NCBI GenBank assembly: GCA_017470425.1
Contig: JAFUYT010000024.1
Location: 62,001 to 126,000 of the forward strand
Direction of reading: 5' to 3'
Length of the DNA: 64,000 nucleotides
Source of the DNA: Bacteroidaceae bacterium
GTDB taxonomy: Bacteria; Bacteroidota; Bacteroidia; Bacteroidales; Bacteroidaceae
Of this stretch, positions 1-8,977 are shown in pieces (within the stretch, counting starts at the first letter, position 1; the number at the start of each line of letters is the position of its first letter). Position numbers and translations under genes: made by a program. Below the pieces are notes generated by a model. It did no database searches. It saw nothing but the letters and a program-made list of their open reading frames with translations, and was not told the origin of the DNA.

Positions 1-21
1 ATAGCTCTTATGGAAAGATCA

Positions 22-768
22 ATGAACAGATTACTATTCCTTTGTACGTTCTTCGCCGCGCTGCTCGGCACGCCTGCCGTGGCGCAGGGAATCATGGAGT
101 CGGCAGACAGCGTGGACGGTGCAGGGCATCGTGTGGAGCTGATGGCAGGCATGGACATTGTGAGCCAGTATGTGTGGCGTGGCATGAATATGGGCAGCGC
201 TTCTTTTCAGCCCACGCTGGGTATCGGTTGGCGGGGACTGAGCTTGTCGGCATGGGGAAGCGTGGGGTTTGCCCGCTGGGATGATGCCAAGGAAATCGAC
301 CTCACGTTGTCCTATACACACGGCGGCTTTACCGTGGGACTCACTGACTACTGGTGCGATGATCCCGAGCCTCGCTATTTTGCATACAAGAATGGCCATA
401 CGAGCCATGTCTTTGAGGGCATGGTGTGCTACGACTTCGGCTTCCTGCATGCCTCCTGGCAGACCTTTTTTGCGGGTAACGACGGCGTGAACGGCAGTGG
501 AGCTCGTGCCTATTCATCGTACTTCGAGCTGGCGGCGCCATTCCGGTGGCTGACGTGCGACTGGGAGGCCGCAGTGGGCATCGTTCCTTACGCCACGGAC
601 TACTATGAGGCCGAGGGCTTCAGATGTACGAATGTCAGCCTGCATGTGGCGCGGGAAATCCCTGTCTCACGGCGCTTCAGCATACCTCTGTTCGTGCAGC
701 TCACTGCCAACCCGAACACCCGGCACTTGTTTCTTGTGGCGGGCGTGACGCTGGCGATTAAGAATTGA
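22..768 (+). CDS. Outer-membrane beta-barrel-like protein, unknown function
   Basis: Predicted exported protein of about 248 residues. A signal peptide (hydrophobic LLFLCTFFAALL, cleavage near AVAQG) is followed by alternating hydrophobic/aromatic strands and the segment SQYVWRGMNMG, which resembles the SxYxWRG start of small Bacteroidota barrel proteins (TIGR02001-like). It ends in a hydrophobic strand, as expected for an outer-membrane barrel. The ATG at 22 is preferred to the in-frame ATG at 10 because GGAAAG sits just upstream and the signal peptide is then more compact. It lies 31 bp upstream of the PSD-like lipoprotein gene and is probably cotranscribed. Ligand unknown; the barrel call is inference from composition. 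Confidence 0.6.
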   Translation: MNRLLFLCTFFAALLGTPAVAQGIMESADSVDGAGHRVELMAGMDIVSQYVWRGMNMGSASFQPTLGIGWRGLSLSAWGSVGFARWDDAKEIDLTLSYTHGGFTVGLTDYWCDDPEPRYFAYKNGHTSHVFEGMVCYDFGFLHASWQTFFAGNDGVNGSGARAYSSYFELAAPFRWLTCDWEAAVGIVPYATDYYEAEGFRCTNVSLHVAREIPVSRRFSIPLFVQLTANPNTRHLFLVAGVTLAIKN

Positions 769-799
769 ACATTGACGAAAACATCATTTTTCATATATT

Positions 800-2086
800 A
801 TGAGTGTAAGGTATATATATAAGAAGGTGGGGTTGGCACTGATAGCGCTGACGCTCACGGTCGCGTCCTGTCGCGACGATGATGACACGCTCATCGACAC
901 ACCAGAGCAACAAGACGACCGCCACACGGATGCCACCCGGGCTCTGATACAGATTTGCGAGACCAATGCCGAGGTGAAGGCACTGCTCAGTCATGCCATC
1001 GCGCAGGCGGCAGAAATCAATCCCGACCGTGACTACAACCCGGCACAGACGCTCACGGAGTTTTATGATTTCGTGGATTGGAACGTGCGACAGTTGCCTT
1101 GGGACGTAATGATTCATCCGGCACCCAACGACTACGGCCGCTCGCTCTATGGTCGCACGGACCAGGGCATCGGCTACTTCTGGTTTGTGGTGGACCAGCC
1201 GTTGGACGAGCTGCGCGACCGCGGATTCTTCTACCCTACGGTAGAGTTCGTGGAGCCTTTCGCCTCATGGCTATCTACGTACAGCAACTCGTGGGGCGAG
1301 TGGCTGAACACGGAAGCGAGCTGGAACGACACATATTATAATATGGTGAAGAACGACCCCGACTGGGGGCTCCTGGAGGGATGGTACGGCGAGGGCAACC
1401 AGTGGCGCACCTTCAACGAGTTCTTCGCCCGCAGTCTGGCTTCGCCCGATATGCGCCCGATCGGCTCCACGGAGGTGGTGGCACCCGCCGACTCATGGCC
1501 CAAGCAGACGTGGGAGATCGATGACAACAACCAGCTTGTCTATACCGACGAGGAGCAGCTGCAGATCAAGACGGCACGCATCTCGGACATCGCGCAGCTC
1601 ATCGGCAGCGACTCACGCTACAAGGATGCCTTTGCCGGCGGCACGCTGACGCATACTTTCCTCGACGTGAACTGCTACCACCGCTACCACGCGCCCGTGG
1701 CTGGCACGCTGCGCGAACTGCGTCGCGTGCCTGGTGTCTCGGCTGGCGGCGGCTACACGATGTGGGACAATGAGCAGAAGCTCTACTACTATCAGAACGA
1801 CATCGGTTTCCAGATGGTGGAGACACGCGCATGTGCCATCATAGAGACCGACGAATATGGTCTGGTGGCGATGATGCCTGTGGGAATGTCGCAGATCTGT
1901 AGCGTCAATTGGGTGCCGGAGCTGTGTGTGGGTCAACGATTGCAGCGGGGCGATGAGATGGGCTTCTTCCAGTTTGGAGGGTCGGACATCGTGATGCTTT
2001 TCCAGCGCGGTGTGGAGGTGGAAATCGTTCACGATGGCGAACTGACGCTCATGGGTGAACCGTATGCGATACTGCATCAACGATAA
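800..2086 (+). CDS. Phosphatidylserine decarboxylase-like lipoprotein
   Basis: The 428-residue product starts with a lipoprotein signal (hydrophobic stretch then VASC, lipidated Cys24), so it should be membrane-anchored outside the cytoplasm. The remainder matches the phosphatidylserine decarboxylase family (PF02666): FNEFFARSL near 205, a YHRYHAP segment near 293-299 equivalent to the conserved His region, and a C-terminal FQFGGSD motif with Ser395 where the family has its LGST/GGS self-cleavage site that makes the pyruvoyl group. Classic Psd enzymes are cytoplasmic-face membrane proteins without a lipobox, so location and substrate are uncertain. Gly-Gly-Ser is retained but Thr is replaced by Asp. 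Self-processing is plausible, not shown. Confidence 0.7.
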   Translation: MSVRYIYKKVGLALIALTLTVASCRDDDDTLIDTPEQQDDRHTDATRALIQICETNAEVKALLSHAIAQAAEINPDRDYNPAQTLTEFYDFVDWNVRQLPWDVMIHPAPNDYGRSLYGRTDQGIGYFWFVVDQPLDELRDRGFFYPTVEFVEPFASWLSTYSNSWGEWLNTEASWNDTYYNMVKNDPDWGLLEGWYGEGNQWRTFNEFFARSLASPDMRPIGSTEVVAPADSWPKQTWEIDDNNQLVYTDEEQLQIKTARISDIAQLIGSDSRYKDAFAGGTLTHTFLDVNCYHRYHAPVAGTLRELRRVPGVSAGGGYTMWDNEQKLYYYQNDIGFQMVETRACAIIETDEYGLVAMMPVGMSQICSVNWVPELCVGQRLQRGDEMGFFQFGGSDIVMLFQRGVEVEIVHDGELTLMGEPYAILHQR

Positions 2087-2117
2087 CAGAAAATGATCAC
2101 GAAATCACGATAGTACA

Positions 2118-4523
2118 ATGAATCTGCTACAACTTGCAAGCCGCTCTGTGGCTCTGCGTACAACACTGTATGTGTTTCTGCTGACGGCACTCATCATGAC
2201 CGGGATGAACTACATAGAGAGCAGCCGGGTCTATGATGCCGTGGCCAGCGAGATGTTGCGTCAGGCGGGGCGCGCGATGGACGGCGTGGTGGCCGACATT
2301 GACAGCCGTGTCTCCAACGTGGAGACGGCCGTGGAGACGGCTGCCGCCTTTGCCGACCGCACCTCGCGCCATGAGACGCAGTGCTACGAGATGCTTTACC
2401 GTCTTATTTCCAAGAACTACGACATCGCCGCCGTCACGCTCCTCTATCGCGAGAACTTCTTCCCGCAGATGGGGCGCTACTATGCGCCCACCGTCGTCCG
2501 AAACCCCATCAGCGGCGAACTGGAGCCTGATGAGATCGGCGGTCCTGTGGCTGACTTCTGCTACCTCGAGACAGACAGCAACTGGATCTACACCAATTTA
2601 TTGCGCGATGGCTACTGGTGCCTTCCCTACTCTGACTCCATCTCTACGAAGCGCGCAATGGTCACTTACTCCGTGCCGCTCTTCGATGACGCCGACAGCA
2701 TCTACGCCGTACTCTGTGCCGACGTGGCACTGGACTGGGTGCGCGATGTCGTGGAGGACGCGAAGCCCTATGACTTCTCGCACGTGGTCGTCATCAGCCG
2801 CGACTCGCAGTATGTCTGCCACCCCAACCCCGCATGGATCCAGACCCTCAACGTTGTTCAGCACGCTGAACAGTCAAAGGATACCAGTATGATGAACGTT
2901 ACAGATCGTATGCTATCCTGGCAGAAGGGCATGGACACATTGGCACAGGACTTCACCACCTATAACTCCACAAGACCCGAGGAGAAGGAGCGCACCATCG
3001 TATTCTACGCTCCCGTTCCCCGTGTGCAGTGGTCTGTGAGCTTCACTCTCCCCGAGTCCCGCATCATGGAAGGCCCCCGTGCGCTCAGCCGCTCGATGAC
3101 GGTGATGTTCTTCCTGATGCTCCTGCTGACATCCGTCTCGTTATTCATGGCCATTCACCATCAGCTGAAACCACTGAAGGACTTGGTTGTGGCGGTTCGC
3201 TATGTCTCGAAGGGACATTTCGACCATGAGCTACCGAAGATCAAGACCAACGATGAGATCCGCCACCTGCGCGATGCCTTCGTTGAGATGCAGACATCGC
3301 TGAGCACATACATAGACGAGCTGCAGACGACAACGGCTTCGAAGGCTCAGATCGAAAACGAGCTCCGGGTGGCCAGCGCCATACAGATGGCCATGCTCCC
3401 GAAGATCTTCCCGCCCTACCCTGAACGCGACGACATCAACATCTTCGGAGCGCTCACGCCCGCCAAGGCCGTCGGCGGTGATCTCTATGACTTCTATATC
3501 CGCGACGAGAAGCTGTTCTTCTGCATAGGCGATGTCAGCGGAAAGGGAATCCCGGCATCGCTGGTGATGGCAGTCACCCGTGCGCTCTTCCGCACCATCT
3601 CCAACCATGAGGCCAGACCCGACTACATTGCAGCACAGATCAATAATGCGCTCAGCGAAGAGAACGACTCGAATATGTTCGTGACCCTTTTCATCGGCGT
3701 GCTGGATCTGCCCAGCGGACGCCTGCGCTACTGCAACGCAGGGCATGACGCACCGATGCTGCTGAGCGACCATACCGAGATGCTGCCGTGCGACTCCAAC
3801 GTGCCAGCGGGCGTCATGCCAGGATGGAAGTTCCAGACGCAGGAGACTACCATCGCTCCGCCTACGACCCTCTTCCTCTACACCGATGGCCTCACAGAGG
3901 CGGAGAACGCCGCCCACCAGCTTTTCGGCGAAAGACGTATGCGCGCTGTCGGCGAGCAGGCAGTCGTGAGCACGGCAATTGCACCCGACCCCCTCATCGA
4001 GCTGATGACCGATGCCGTACACGCCTTCGTGGGCGATGCCGAGCAGAGCGATGACCTGACGATGCTGGCTATACAATACACGAAGGCGCAGCGCGACGAG
4101 AAGCAGGATGTGAGCATCACGCTGCCCAACGACATACAGGCAGTGCCGCAGCTGGCAGAGTTCGTCGAGCAGGTGTGCGAGACCGCAGGCTTCGACATGG
4201 CCACAACGATGCAGCTGAACCTGGCAATCGAGGAGGCGGTCGTCAACGTGATGAACTACGCCTATCCCGCTGGTGCCAAGGGTGAGATTCTCGTGCAAGC
4301 TAAGTCCAACGACGTGCGTCTGAAGTTCACAATTACTGACAGCGGTGCGCCCTTCGACCCGACGGCCAGGAAGGAAGTCGATACGACCCTCTCGGCTGAG
4401 GAACGTTCCATCGGAGGACTGGGAATCCATCTGATGCGGCAGATCATGGATTCCATCAACTACGAACGCCTCAACGGGCAGAATGTGCTCACGCTGAGGA
4501 AGAAGTTGACAGTTGACAGTTGA
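2118..4523 (+). CDS. Sensor PP2C phosphatase (SpoIIE/RsbU type) fused to RsbW-type kinase
   Basis: An 801-residue integral membrane signalling protein. TM1 is at about 14-32, followed by an extracytoplasmic Cache-like sensor region to about 325, TM2 near 327-347 and a HAMP linker (ends near 400). A SpoIIE-type PP2C phosphatase follows, with GGDLYDFY near 452, GDVSGKGIPASL near 470, YTDGLTEAEN near 588 and DDLTML near 645. The C-terminal third is a GHKL anti-sigma-factor-kinase domain with N-box LAIEEAVVNVMNYAY near 700 and GGLGIHLMR near 768. Having phosphatase and kinase on one chain, next to a STAS gene, indicates partner switching in which both activities act on the same antagonist. The last codons and stop are supplied by a 7-bp repeat array. 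Confidence 0.88.
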   Translation: MNLLQLASRSVALRTTLYVFLLTALIMTGMNYIESSRVYDAVASEMLRQAGRAMDGVVADIDSRVSNVETAVETAAAFADRTSRHETQCYEMLYRLISKNYDIAAVTLLYRENFFPQMGRYYAPTVVRNPISGELEPDEIGGPVADFCYLETDSNWIYTNLLRDGYWCLPYSDSISTKRAMVTYSVPLFDDADSIYAVLCADVALDWVRDVVEDAKPYDFSHVVVISRDSQYVCHPNPAWIQTLNVVQHAEQSKDTSMMNVTDRMLSWQKGMDTLAQDFTTYNSTRPEEKERTIVFYAPVPRVQWSVSFTLPESRIMEGPRALSRSMTVMFFLMLLLTSVSLFMAIHHQLKPLKDLVVAVRYVSKGHFDHELPKIKTNDEIRHLRDAFVEMQTSLSTYIDELQTTTASKAQIENELRVASAIQMAMLPKIFPPYPERDDINIFGALTPAKAVGGDLYDFYIRDEKLFFCIGDVSGKGIPASLVMAVTRALFRTISNHEARPDYIAAQINNALSEENDSNMFVTLFIGVLDLPSGRLRYCNAGHDAPMLLSDHTEMLPCDSNVPAGVMPGWKFQTQETTIAPPTTLFLYTDGLTEAENAAHQLFGERRMRAVGEQAVVSTAIAPDPLIELMTDAVHAFVGDAEQSDDLTMLAIQYTKAQRDEKQDVSITLPNDIQAVPQLAEFVEQVCETAGFDMATTMQLNLAIEEAVVNVMNYAYPAGAKGEILVQAKSNDVRLKFTITDSGAPFDPTARKEVDTTLSAEERSIGGLGIHLMRQIMDSINYERLNGQNVLTLRKKLTVDS

Positions 4524-4573
4524 TAGTTGACAGTTGATAGTTGATAGTTGACAGTTGATAGTTGACAGTTGAA
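4504..4573. repeat. 7-bp tandem repeat array (AGTTGAY)
   Basis: Ten consecutive heptamers of AGTTGAC/AGTTGAT/AGTTGAA. The array begins inside the last codons of the phosphatase/kinase gene, supplies its stop codon and ends 19 bp before the STAS start codon. Similar 7-bp-period arrays occur at 11356, 17613, 20391, 42131 and 63311. Confidence 0.95.
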
Positions 4574-4592
4574 ACAACATATTTACATTACA

Positions 4593-4895
4593 ATGAAAAC
4601 AACAATTGAAGAACGCGACGGCCAGCTTGTAGCCGTCCTTGAAGGTCGCCTCGATACTGCGGCGGCACCACAGACAGAAAAAGAAATGGCTCCCCTGCTG
4701 GAAGCCAACGGACAGGACATCATCCTTGACTGCACTGCGCTGGAGTACATCTCATCCAGCGGCTTGCGCCTCTTCCTGGGTGTGCTCAAGAGCGCCAAAC
4801 CCAAGGGGAGTCACGTCTATATCACCGGCATGAATGCAGACATCCGCAGTGTGTTCACGATGACTGGCTTCGTGAATCTCTTCGAGTTCAAGTAA
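4593..4895 (+). CDS. STAS-domain anti-sigma factor antagonist
   Basis: A roughly 100-residue SpoIIAA/RsbV-like STAS protein. The segment LDCTALEYISSSGLRLF holds the conserved serine cluster in which the phosphorylatable Ser of the DxSxxxxSSGL motif lies. It is expected to be phosphorylated by the kinase domain and dephosphorylated by the PP2C domain of the upstream protein. The ATG at 4593 gives a canonical N-terminus (MKTTIEERDG); an upstream TTG would extend it into the heptamer repeat and is rejected. The output partner is not encoded nearby. A strong hairpin terminator follows the stop. Confidence 0.87.
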   Translation: MKTTIEERDGQLVAVLEGRLDTAAAPQTEKEMAPLLEANGQDIILDCTALEYISSSGLRLFLGVLKSAKPKGSHVYITGMNADIRSVFTMTGFVNLFEFK

Positions 4896-4908
4896 AGTCA
4901 GGCAGGTA

Positions 4909-4951
4909 ACGACAAAGGCCCCGGACATGCTGCCCGGGGCCTTTGTCGTTA
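4909..4951. terminator. Bidirectional hairpin terminator
   Basis: Perfect 17-bp arms (4909-4925 and 4935-4951) with a 9-nt loop, AAAGGCCCCGG pairing with CCGGGGCCTTT. It lies between the converging STAS gene and lipoprotein gene. Each arm carries an AAA/TTT stretch, so it can act in both directions. Confidence 0.85.
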
Positions 4952-4966
4952 TAGAAGTTTGCTGCA

Positions 4967-5770
4967 TTATTCCATGACCAGTGCCGTGCGTGCTTCCTCA
5001 ATCTGTGGAGCCGCCTCAGCCAGCTGAGCCTTGAGTTCTTCTACGGTCACTGCGTTGATGACGGAGAGGGGATCAAAGGCTTCGGCCAAGGTGATCAGTT
5101 CGGGGTCGTAGTTGGTGAGGCGGTTGAGTGCATCCTGAATGAGTATGATGCGCAAGGACAGGTTGGAGGCGGCGTCATCGTCGAAAGCAGCCAAGAACTT
5201 GTCCGTGTTGTGGGAGATGACGTACATCTGCTCTACGAGGGCGGTGGTGACAATCTGCCAGTAGAAGTTGATGCGTCCGTTCTGCTCCATCGCGTTGTAG
5301 AGATCCTGCGAAGCCTCATAGATGCCGTCGGACTCCTTGAGAACCTTGAAGGAGGGGTCGTTGATGTCGGCAATCAGCTTGGCAATCTCGTTGTCATACT
5401 CCTTTGTGCTCATGCCGTAGAGGTCAGCCACTTCGCGATCTACCTGCATGGCGCTCAGCACGCGGTACTTCTCGGAGAGTATCGTAGTGTTCTCGGCGAC
5501 GGCGGCTTCCATGAGGTAGTCTGGTTTCACCTGCCGTTCCTCCTCGGTGAGGACGATCATGCCATTCTTCTGGGCAATGGGGAGCTGCTTGAGCTGTGCA
5601 ATGACGGAGGCGAGGCTATCGACGTTCATCTTGATGGAAGCTTCAATCTGCTCCTGCTCGAAGGTCTTGTCGGATTCGGGTTCGTCGGTGGGTTGAGCAC
5701 TCTTGTTCCCTCCGCAGGCTGCGAAGAGAAGGGCTGCAAATGTTACAGCAAAGAAAGAGATTTTTTTCAT
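4967..5770 (-). CDS. Helical lipoprotein, unknown function
   Basis: A 267-residue protein with an N-terminal lipoprotein signal (LLFAACGG, lipid-modified Cys about residue 19), then a low-complexity acidic linker and an almost entirely helical body. No catalytic motif is recognised. It starts 51 bp downstream of the ABC transporter gene on the same strand with no TAnnTTTG box in between, so the two may be cotranscribed. It could be an accessory to that transporter, but this rests on position only. The ATG at 5770 gives a textbook signal (MKKISFFAVTFAALLFAAC). Confidence 0.6.
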   Translation of the reverse strand: MKKISFFAVTFAALLFAACGGNKSAQPTDEPESDKTFEQEQIEASIKMNVDSLASVIAQLKQLPIAQKNGMIVLTEEERQVKPDYLMEAAVAENTTILSEKYRVLSAMQVDREVADLYGMSTKEYDNEIAKLIADINDPSFKVLKESDGIYEASQDLYNAMEQNGRINFYWQIVTTALVEQMYVISHNTDKFLAAFDDDAASNLSLRIILIQDALNRLTNYDPELITLAEAFDPLSVINAVTVEELKAQLAEAAPQIEEARTALVME

Positions 5771-5820
5771 GTAGTTAAAAGTGTTAAGTTATGAATAGAT
5801 ATTGTTTGTTGTTTTGATGG

Positions 5821-8781
5821 TTAGGAATCCTTGCGGAGGTAGCGTCCGGGGCAGTCGGTCAACAGCAGTGCAACGACGATGAGACACATCATCAGTAGCA
5901 CGCCGATGTTGAACGCCGTCGTCGGGATCTGCCGCGAGCCCAGGAGCTTGGCACTGCTGTAGAAAGGAGCGCGGCCGAAGGGGTTGCGGGGTGTGAGGAA
6001 GATGAGGCTCATGCGTGGCACGGCGTGTCCATCGACGATGTCCAGCAGGCGACCCTGGTCGGCGCCCATGACAAATTCCTCCAGCTTGAGGTTATAGTTC
6101 TCGCGCTTCAACGTCTGCATCGCCTCCTTTCCGTGCTCGCGAATCAACGCGCCCATGAGGCGGTCGCGTCGGAGCGTGGCTTCGTTGCTGCGTTGGGCGA
6201 GAATCTCCTCCGCTTTTTTCAGATAGGCGTGCAGCGAGGCGTAGCTGCCGTCGCCCTCGTAGGCTTCCATGTCGCAGTAGCCGGCAAGCCAGGGCAGGTT
6301 TGTGCGGATGATGCGCTCGTGCTCTGGGTTGACGGGCAGGGCGCGACGTTCTTCGTCGTGCCAGGTCTCCAACTGCGATTGCAACTCGTCCAGGAGTCCG
6401 GCATGGTAGAACTGGTTCTCGAACTTCGCCTTATCCAGCGCGAAGAACGGCTGCTCGTAGGGGTTGTCGGCAAAGGAGCTCACTGCCAGTGCCTCGTATG
6501 CCCAGCGCGAGGGGATGATGTCGCCGATGAGAGGCGTGTTGCCGGTCGTGCTCTTCGGGGTCAGGTCGGAGAAGCTCACCACCAGTCCGCACAGCAGAAT
6601 CTGGGGAATCAGCAGCAGCGGGATACTGATGTAGATGGCCACCACGGAGCTCAGACACTGCGAGAGCAGCAGCCCCACGAGATTCGACAGGAAGGCTGTC
6701 ACGAACAGAATCAGCCACCACGTCCAGAAGAGCCCGTGCAGTCCCATGATGGCATTGCCGACGAGGATGAACAGCAGTGTCTGCACGAGCGACACGCCCG
6801 CCATGAATACGATCTTCGACCAGATATAGCTGCCGTAGGACAGGTGGAGGAACTTCTCGCGCTTGAGCAGTGCGCGATCCTTGATGATTTCCTCAGCCGA
6901 GCCACTCATGCCGATGAACGTGGCCACGATGATGGCCATGAAGAAGTAGCTCACCAGGTTCTTGTTCTCCATCACGCTGTAGCCCGTGGGCGGTGCAAAG
7001 CGCGTCAGATAGGCACAGACGAGTGCCAGCAGCGGTGCTTCCAGGAGCGTGATGCAAAGGTATTGCAGGTTGGTAGCCTTTGTGCGGATGTTGCGGCTCA
7101 GGAAGATGACGAACTGCTTCAGCAAGCCCGGTTTCCGTTGCTGCGAGGCTGGCACGGCACTAATGGCCGGTGTCGCCAGCTGCGGGCGGTGCTGCAGGTA
7201 GAGCTCGTGCCACTCGCGGGGCGTCATCTTGCGTTCGTCGGTGAGTTCGCCGCTGCTTGAGAGCCTTTTCTCGTCGATGATGTTCAGAACGATTTCGGGA
7301 TTCACATTGCCGCAGGTGGGGCAGGCGCTGGTCTCGGCGTCGGCGTAGTTGGCGGCAGTCTTGAAATAGGTGATGGCGTCGATGGGGTTGCCGTCGAACA
7401 CGGGGTAGCCGCCCTTGTCGAGCAGCCACAGGCGGTCGAAGAGCTTATAGACATCGCTCGATGGCTGATGGATGTTCACCACGATGAGCTTGCCCTTGAG
7501 CGTCTGCTCCTTCAGCAGGTTGATGACTTTTTCTGTGTCGGCAGACGAGAGCCCCGACGTGGGCTCGTCGAGGAACAGCACCGCTGGTTCGCGGATCAGC
7601 TCCAGCGCGATGTTAAGGCGCTTGCGCTGTCCGCCGGAGATGTATTTGTTGATGGGTGACCCTACCTTCAGGTCCTTTGCCGCGTCGAGACCGAGGTCTT
7701 TCAGTGTCTTCATGACGCGGTGGTGCAGCTCGTCGGCAGCAATTCCCGCAAAGCAGAGGCGTGCCGTATAGTAGAGATTCTCATAGACGGTCAGCTCTTC
7801 GATGAGCAGGTCGTCCTGGGGCACGAAGCCGATGAGCGCCTTCGCCGCCGGTTCCGTGATGGCGTGGCCATTGATGGTGATAGAGCCCTGCTGCGGCGTC
7901 AGCGTGCCGTTGAGGATGCTCAGCAAGGTGGATTTCCCTGTGCCGGAGCCGCCCATGATGGCCAGCAGCTCGCCGCTGTGGAGGGTGAAGCTCAGGTCAT
8001 GCATACCGTTCTCGCTGAGGCCACGGCTCCGTCCGAGAGGACTGCTCACGGGGAAACGGAAATTGATGTCGCGACCGCAGAACTCCACCGCCGGTGCCTC
8101 CTCGGAGGTGTCTGCTGCGGTGTGCTCGTGGGCGCGCAGGATGGTGGAGTAATAGACCGGGCGTCCGTCGTGCCCCTTGAGGACACTGCTCTGGAGCCAT
8201 ATCTGGTAGGAGCCGGAGAGCACCGGCACATCGTTCAGCAGTACGGTGTCTGCGCCCGTGTAGGTGAACACCAGCTGTCCCGTCGAAGCGTTGAACAGTG
8301 TCTTCAGCTCCCCGTCGAAGCCTTCGAGGCGGTGCAGACGGACGTGCTCCGAAGGTCTCCCTTCCACGAAGTCTCGGAAGTCGTGTACCTCCTCCTCGGG
8401 CACGCCGAAGGAGTCTGCCATAGCGCGGAACATCGGGTGCAGGTCTGCTGACTGTGGAGCCGCCGTCGCAGTCTCGGTCGCTTCCGGCTGCACGAATTCC
8501 ATCAGTCGCAGTAGCAGCAGCGATGCCTCGGCGGAGCGGATCTGCCCGCGCAGGTTCGAGCAGATGGATGCCACGACCTCCTCCACGTTCAGCCCGTCGG
8601 TCATCTCGTAAGCTCCGCGCATATCGCTATAGAGGTCGAGATAGCTGTCGATGTTACGGATGCCGAAGTGGTGACGTAAATAGCTGACGAGCATAGTCTT
8701 TGCCCTCGCTTCATCCACTTGTTCCTCCTTGCCGAAAAGGGCAAACAGGCTCAGGAAACTGGAGAGTATGATGTCTGTCAT
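5821..8781 (-). CDS. ABC transporter, ATP-binding and permease fusion (ABCG-like)
   Basis: About 986 residues. The N-terminal region is helical. A beta-rich FHA-like segment follows (roughly residues 130-250). The ATPase domain has Walker A GGSGTGKSTLL, signature ISGGQRKRLNIAL and Walker B VLFLDEPTSGL. A CPTCGN cysteine pair comes next, then an ABC2-type permease with several membrane segments and a final hydrophobic helix at the C-terminus. The ATPase-before-permease order matches eukaryotic ABCG half-transporters and their Bacteroidota homologues. The ATG at 8781 is preferred over a start at 8853 because a -7 box at 8821-8828 would place the transcript start between them. Substrate unknown. 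Confidence 0.85.
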   Translation of the reverse strand: MTDIILSSFLSLFALFGKEEQVDEARAKTMLVSYLRHHFGIRNIDSYLDLYSDMRGAYEMTDGLNVEEVVASICSNLRGQIRSAEASLLLLRLMEFVQPEATETATAAPQSADLHPMFRAMADSFGVPEEEVHDFRDFVEGRPSEHVRLHRLEGFDGELKTLFNASTGQLVFTYTGADTVLLNDVPVLSGSYQIWLQSSVLKGHDGRPVYYSTILRAHEHTAADTSEEAPAVEFCGRDINFRFPVSSPLGRSRGLSENGMHDLSFTLHSGELLAIMGGSGTGKSTLLSILNGTLTPQQGSITINGHAITEPAAKALIGFVPQDDLLIEELTVYENLYYTARLCFAGIAADELHHRVMKTLKDLGLDAAKDLKVGSPINKYISGGQRKRLNIALELIREPAVLFLDEPTSGLSSADTEKVINLLKEQTLKGKLIVVNIHQPSSDVYKLFDRLWLLDKGGYPVFDGNPIDAITYFKTAANYADAETSACPTCGNVNPEIVLNIIDEKRLSSSGELTDERKMTPREWHELYLQHRPQLATPAISAVPASQQRKPGLLKQFVIFLSRNIRTKATNLQYLCITLLEAPLLALVCAYLTRFAPPTGYSVMENKNLVSYFFMAIIVATFIGMSGSAEEIIKDRALLKREKFLHLSYGSYIWSKIVFMAGVSLVQTLLFILVGNAIMGLHGLFWTWWLILFVTAFLSNLVGLLLSQCLSSVVAIYISIPLLLIPQILLCGLVVSFSDLTPKSTTGNTPLIGDIIPSRWAYEALAVSSFADNPYEQPFFALDKAKFENQFYHAGLLDELQSQLETWHDEERRALPVNPEHERIIRTNLPWLAGYCDMEAYEGDGSYASLHAYLKKAEEILAQRSNEATLRRDRLMGALIREHGKEAMQTLKRENYNLKLEEFVMGADQGRLLDIVDGHAVPRMSLIFLTPRNPFGRAPFYSSAKLLGSRQIPTTAFNIGVLLMMCLIVVALLLTDCPGRYLRKDS

Positions 8782-8820
8782 CTGCTGCTTGTGTGGTGTC
8801 GTTAGTGCACAATTTCGCGG

Positions 8821-8828
8821 CAAATTTA
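8821..8828 (-). promoter_or_regulatory. Bacteroidota -7 box for the ABCG-like transporter
   Basis: Reads TAAATTTG on the minus strand, a match to TAnnTTTG, about 40 bp before the ATG at 8781. No clear -33 TTG was found. Confidence 0.55.
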
Positions 8829-8931
8829 ATGAATAGTTCTGACTCTCTCCCACGCGCTAGAGTTAAATAAGTTAAAAATGTCTATTTCGTGCGTTTTCTT
8901 TGTGTTTTGTGGTCACATGGAATACTTTTGC

Positions 8932-8939
8932 TATCTTTG
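8932..8939 (+). promoter_or_regulatory. Bacteroidota promoter for the GH89 gene
   Basis: TATCTTTG matches TAnnTTTG exactly. A TTTG at 8906-8909 lies 22 bp upstream as a possible -33 element. The ATG at 8978 is 38 bp downstream of the box. Confidence 0.7.
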
Positions 8940-8977
8940 CTGCCAGTTTAATTACATTTGATGAAAAAAGACATGAC

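Noticed and set aside
3231-4580. Minus-strand 449-codon frame
   Set aside because: Antisense to the phosphatase/kinase gene; its start is made by the heptamer repeats.
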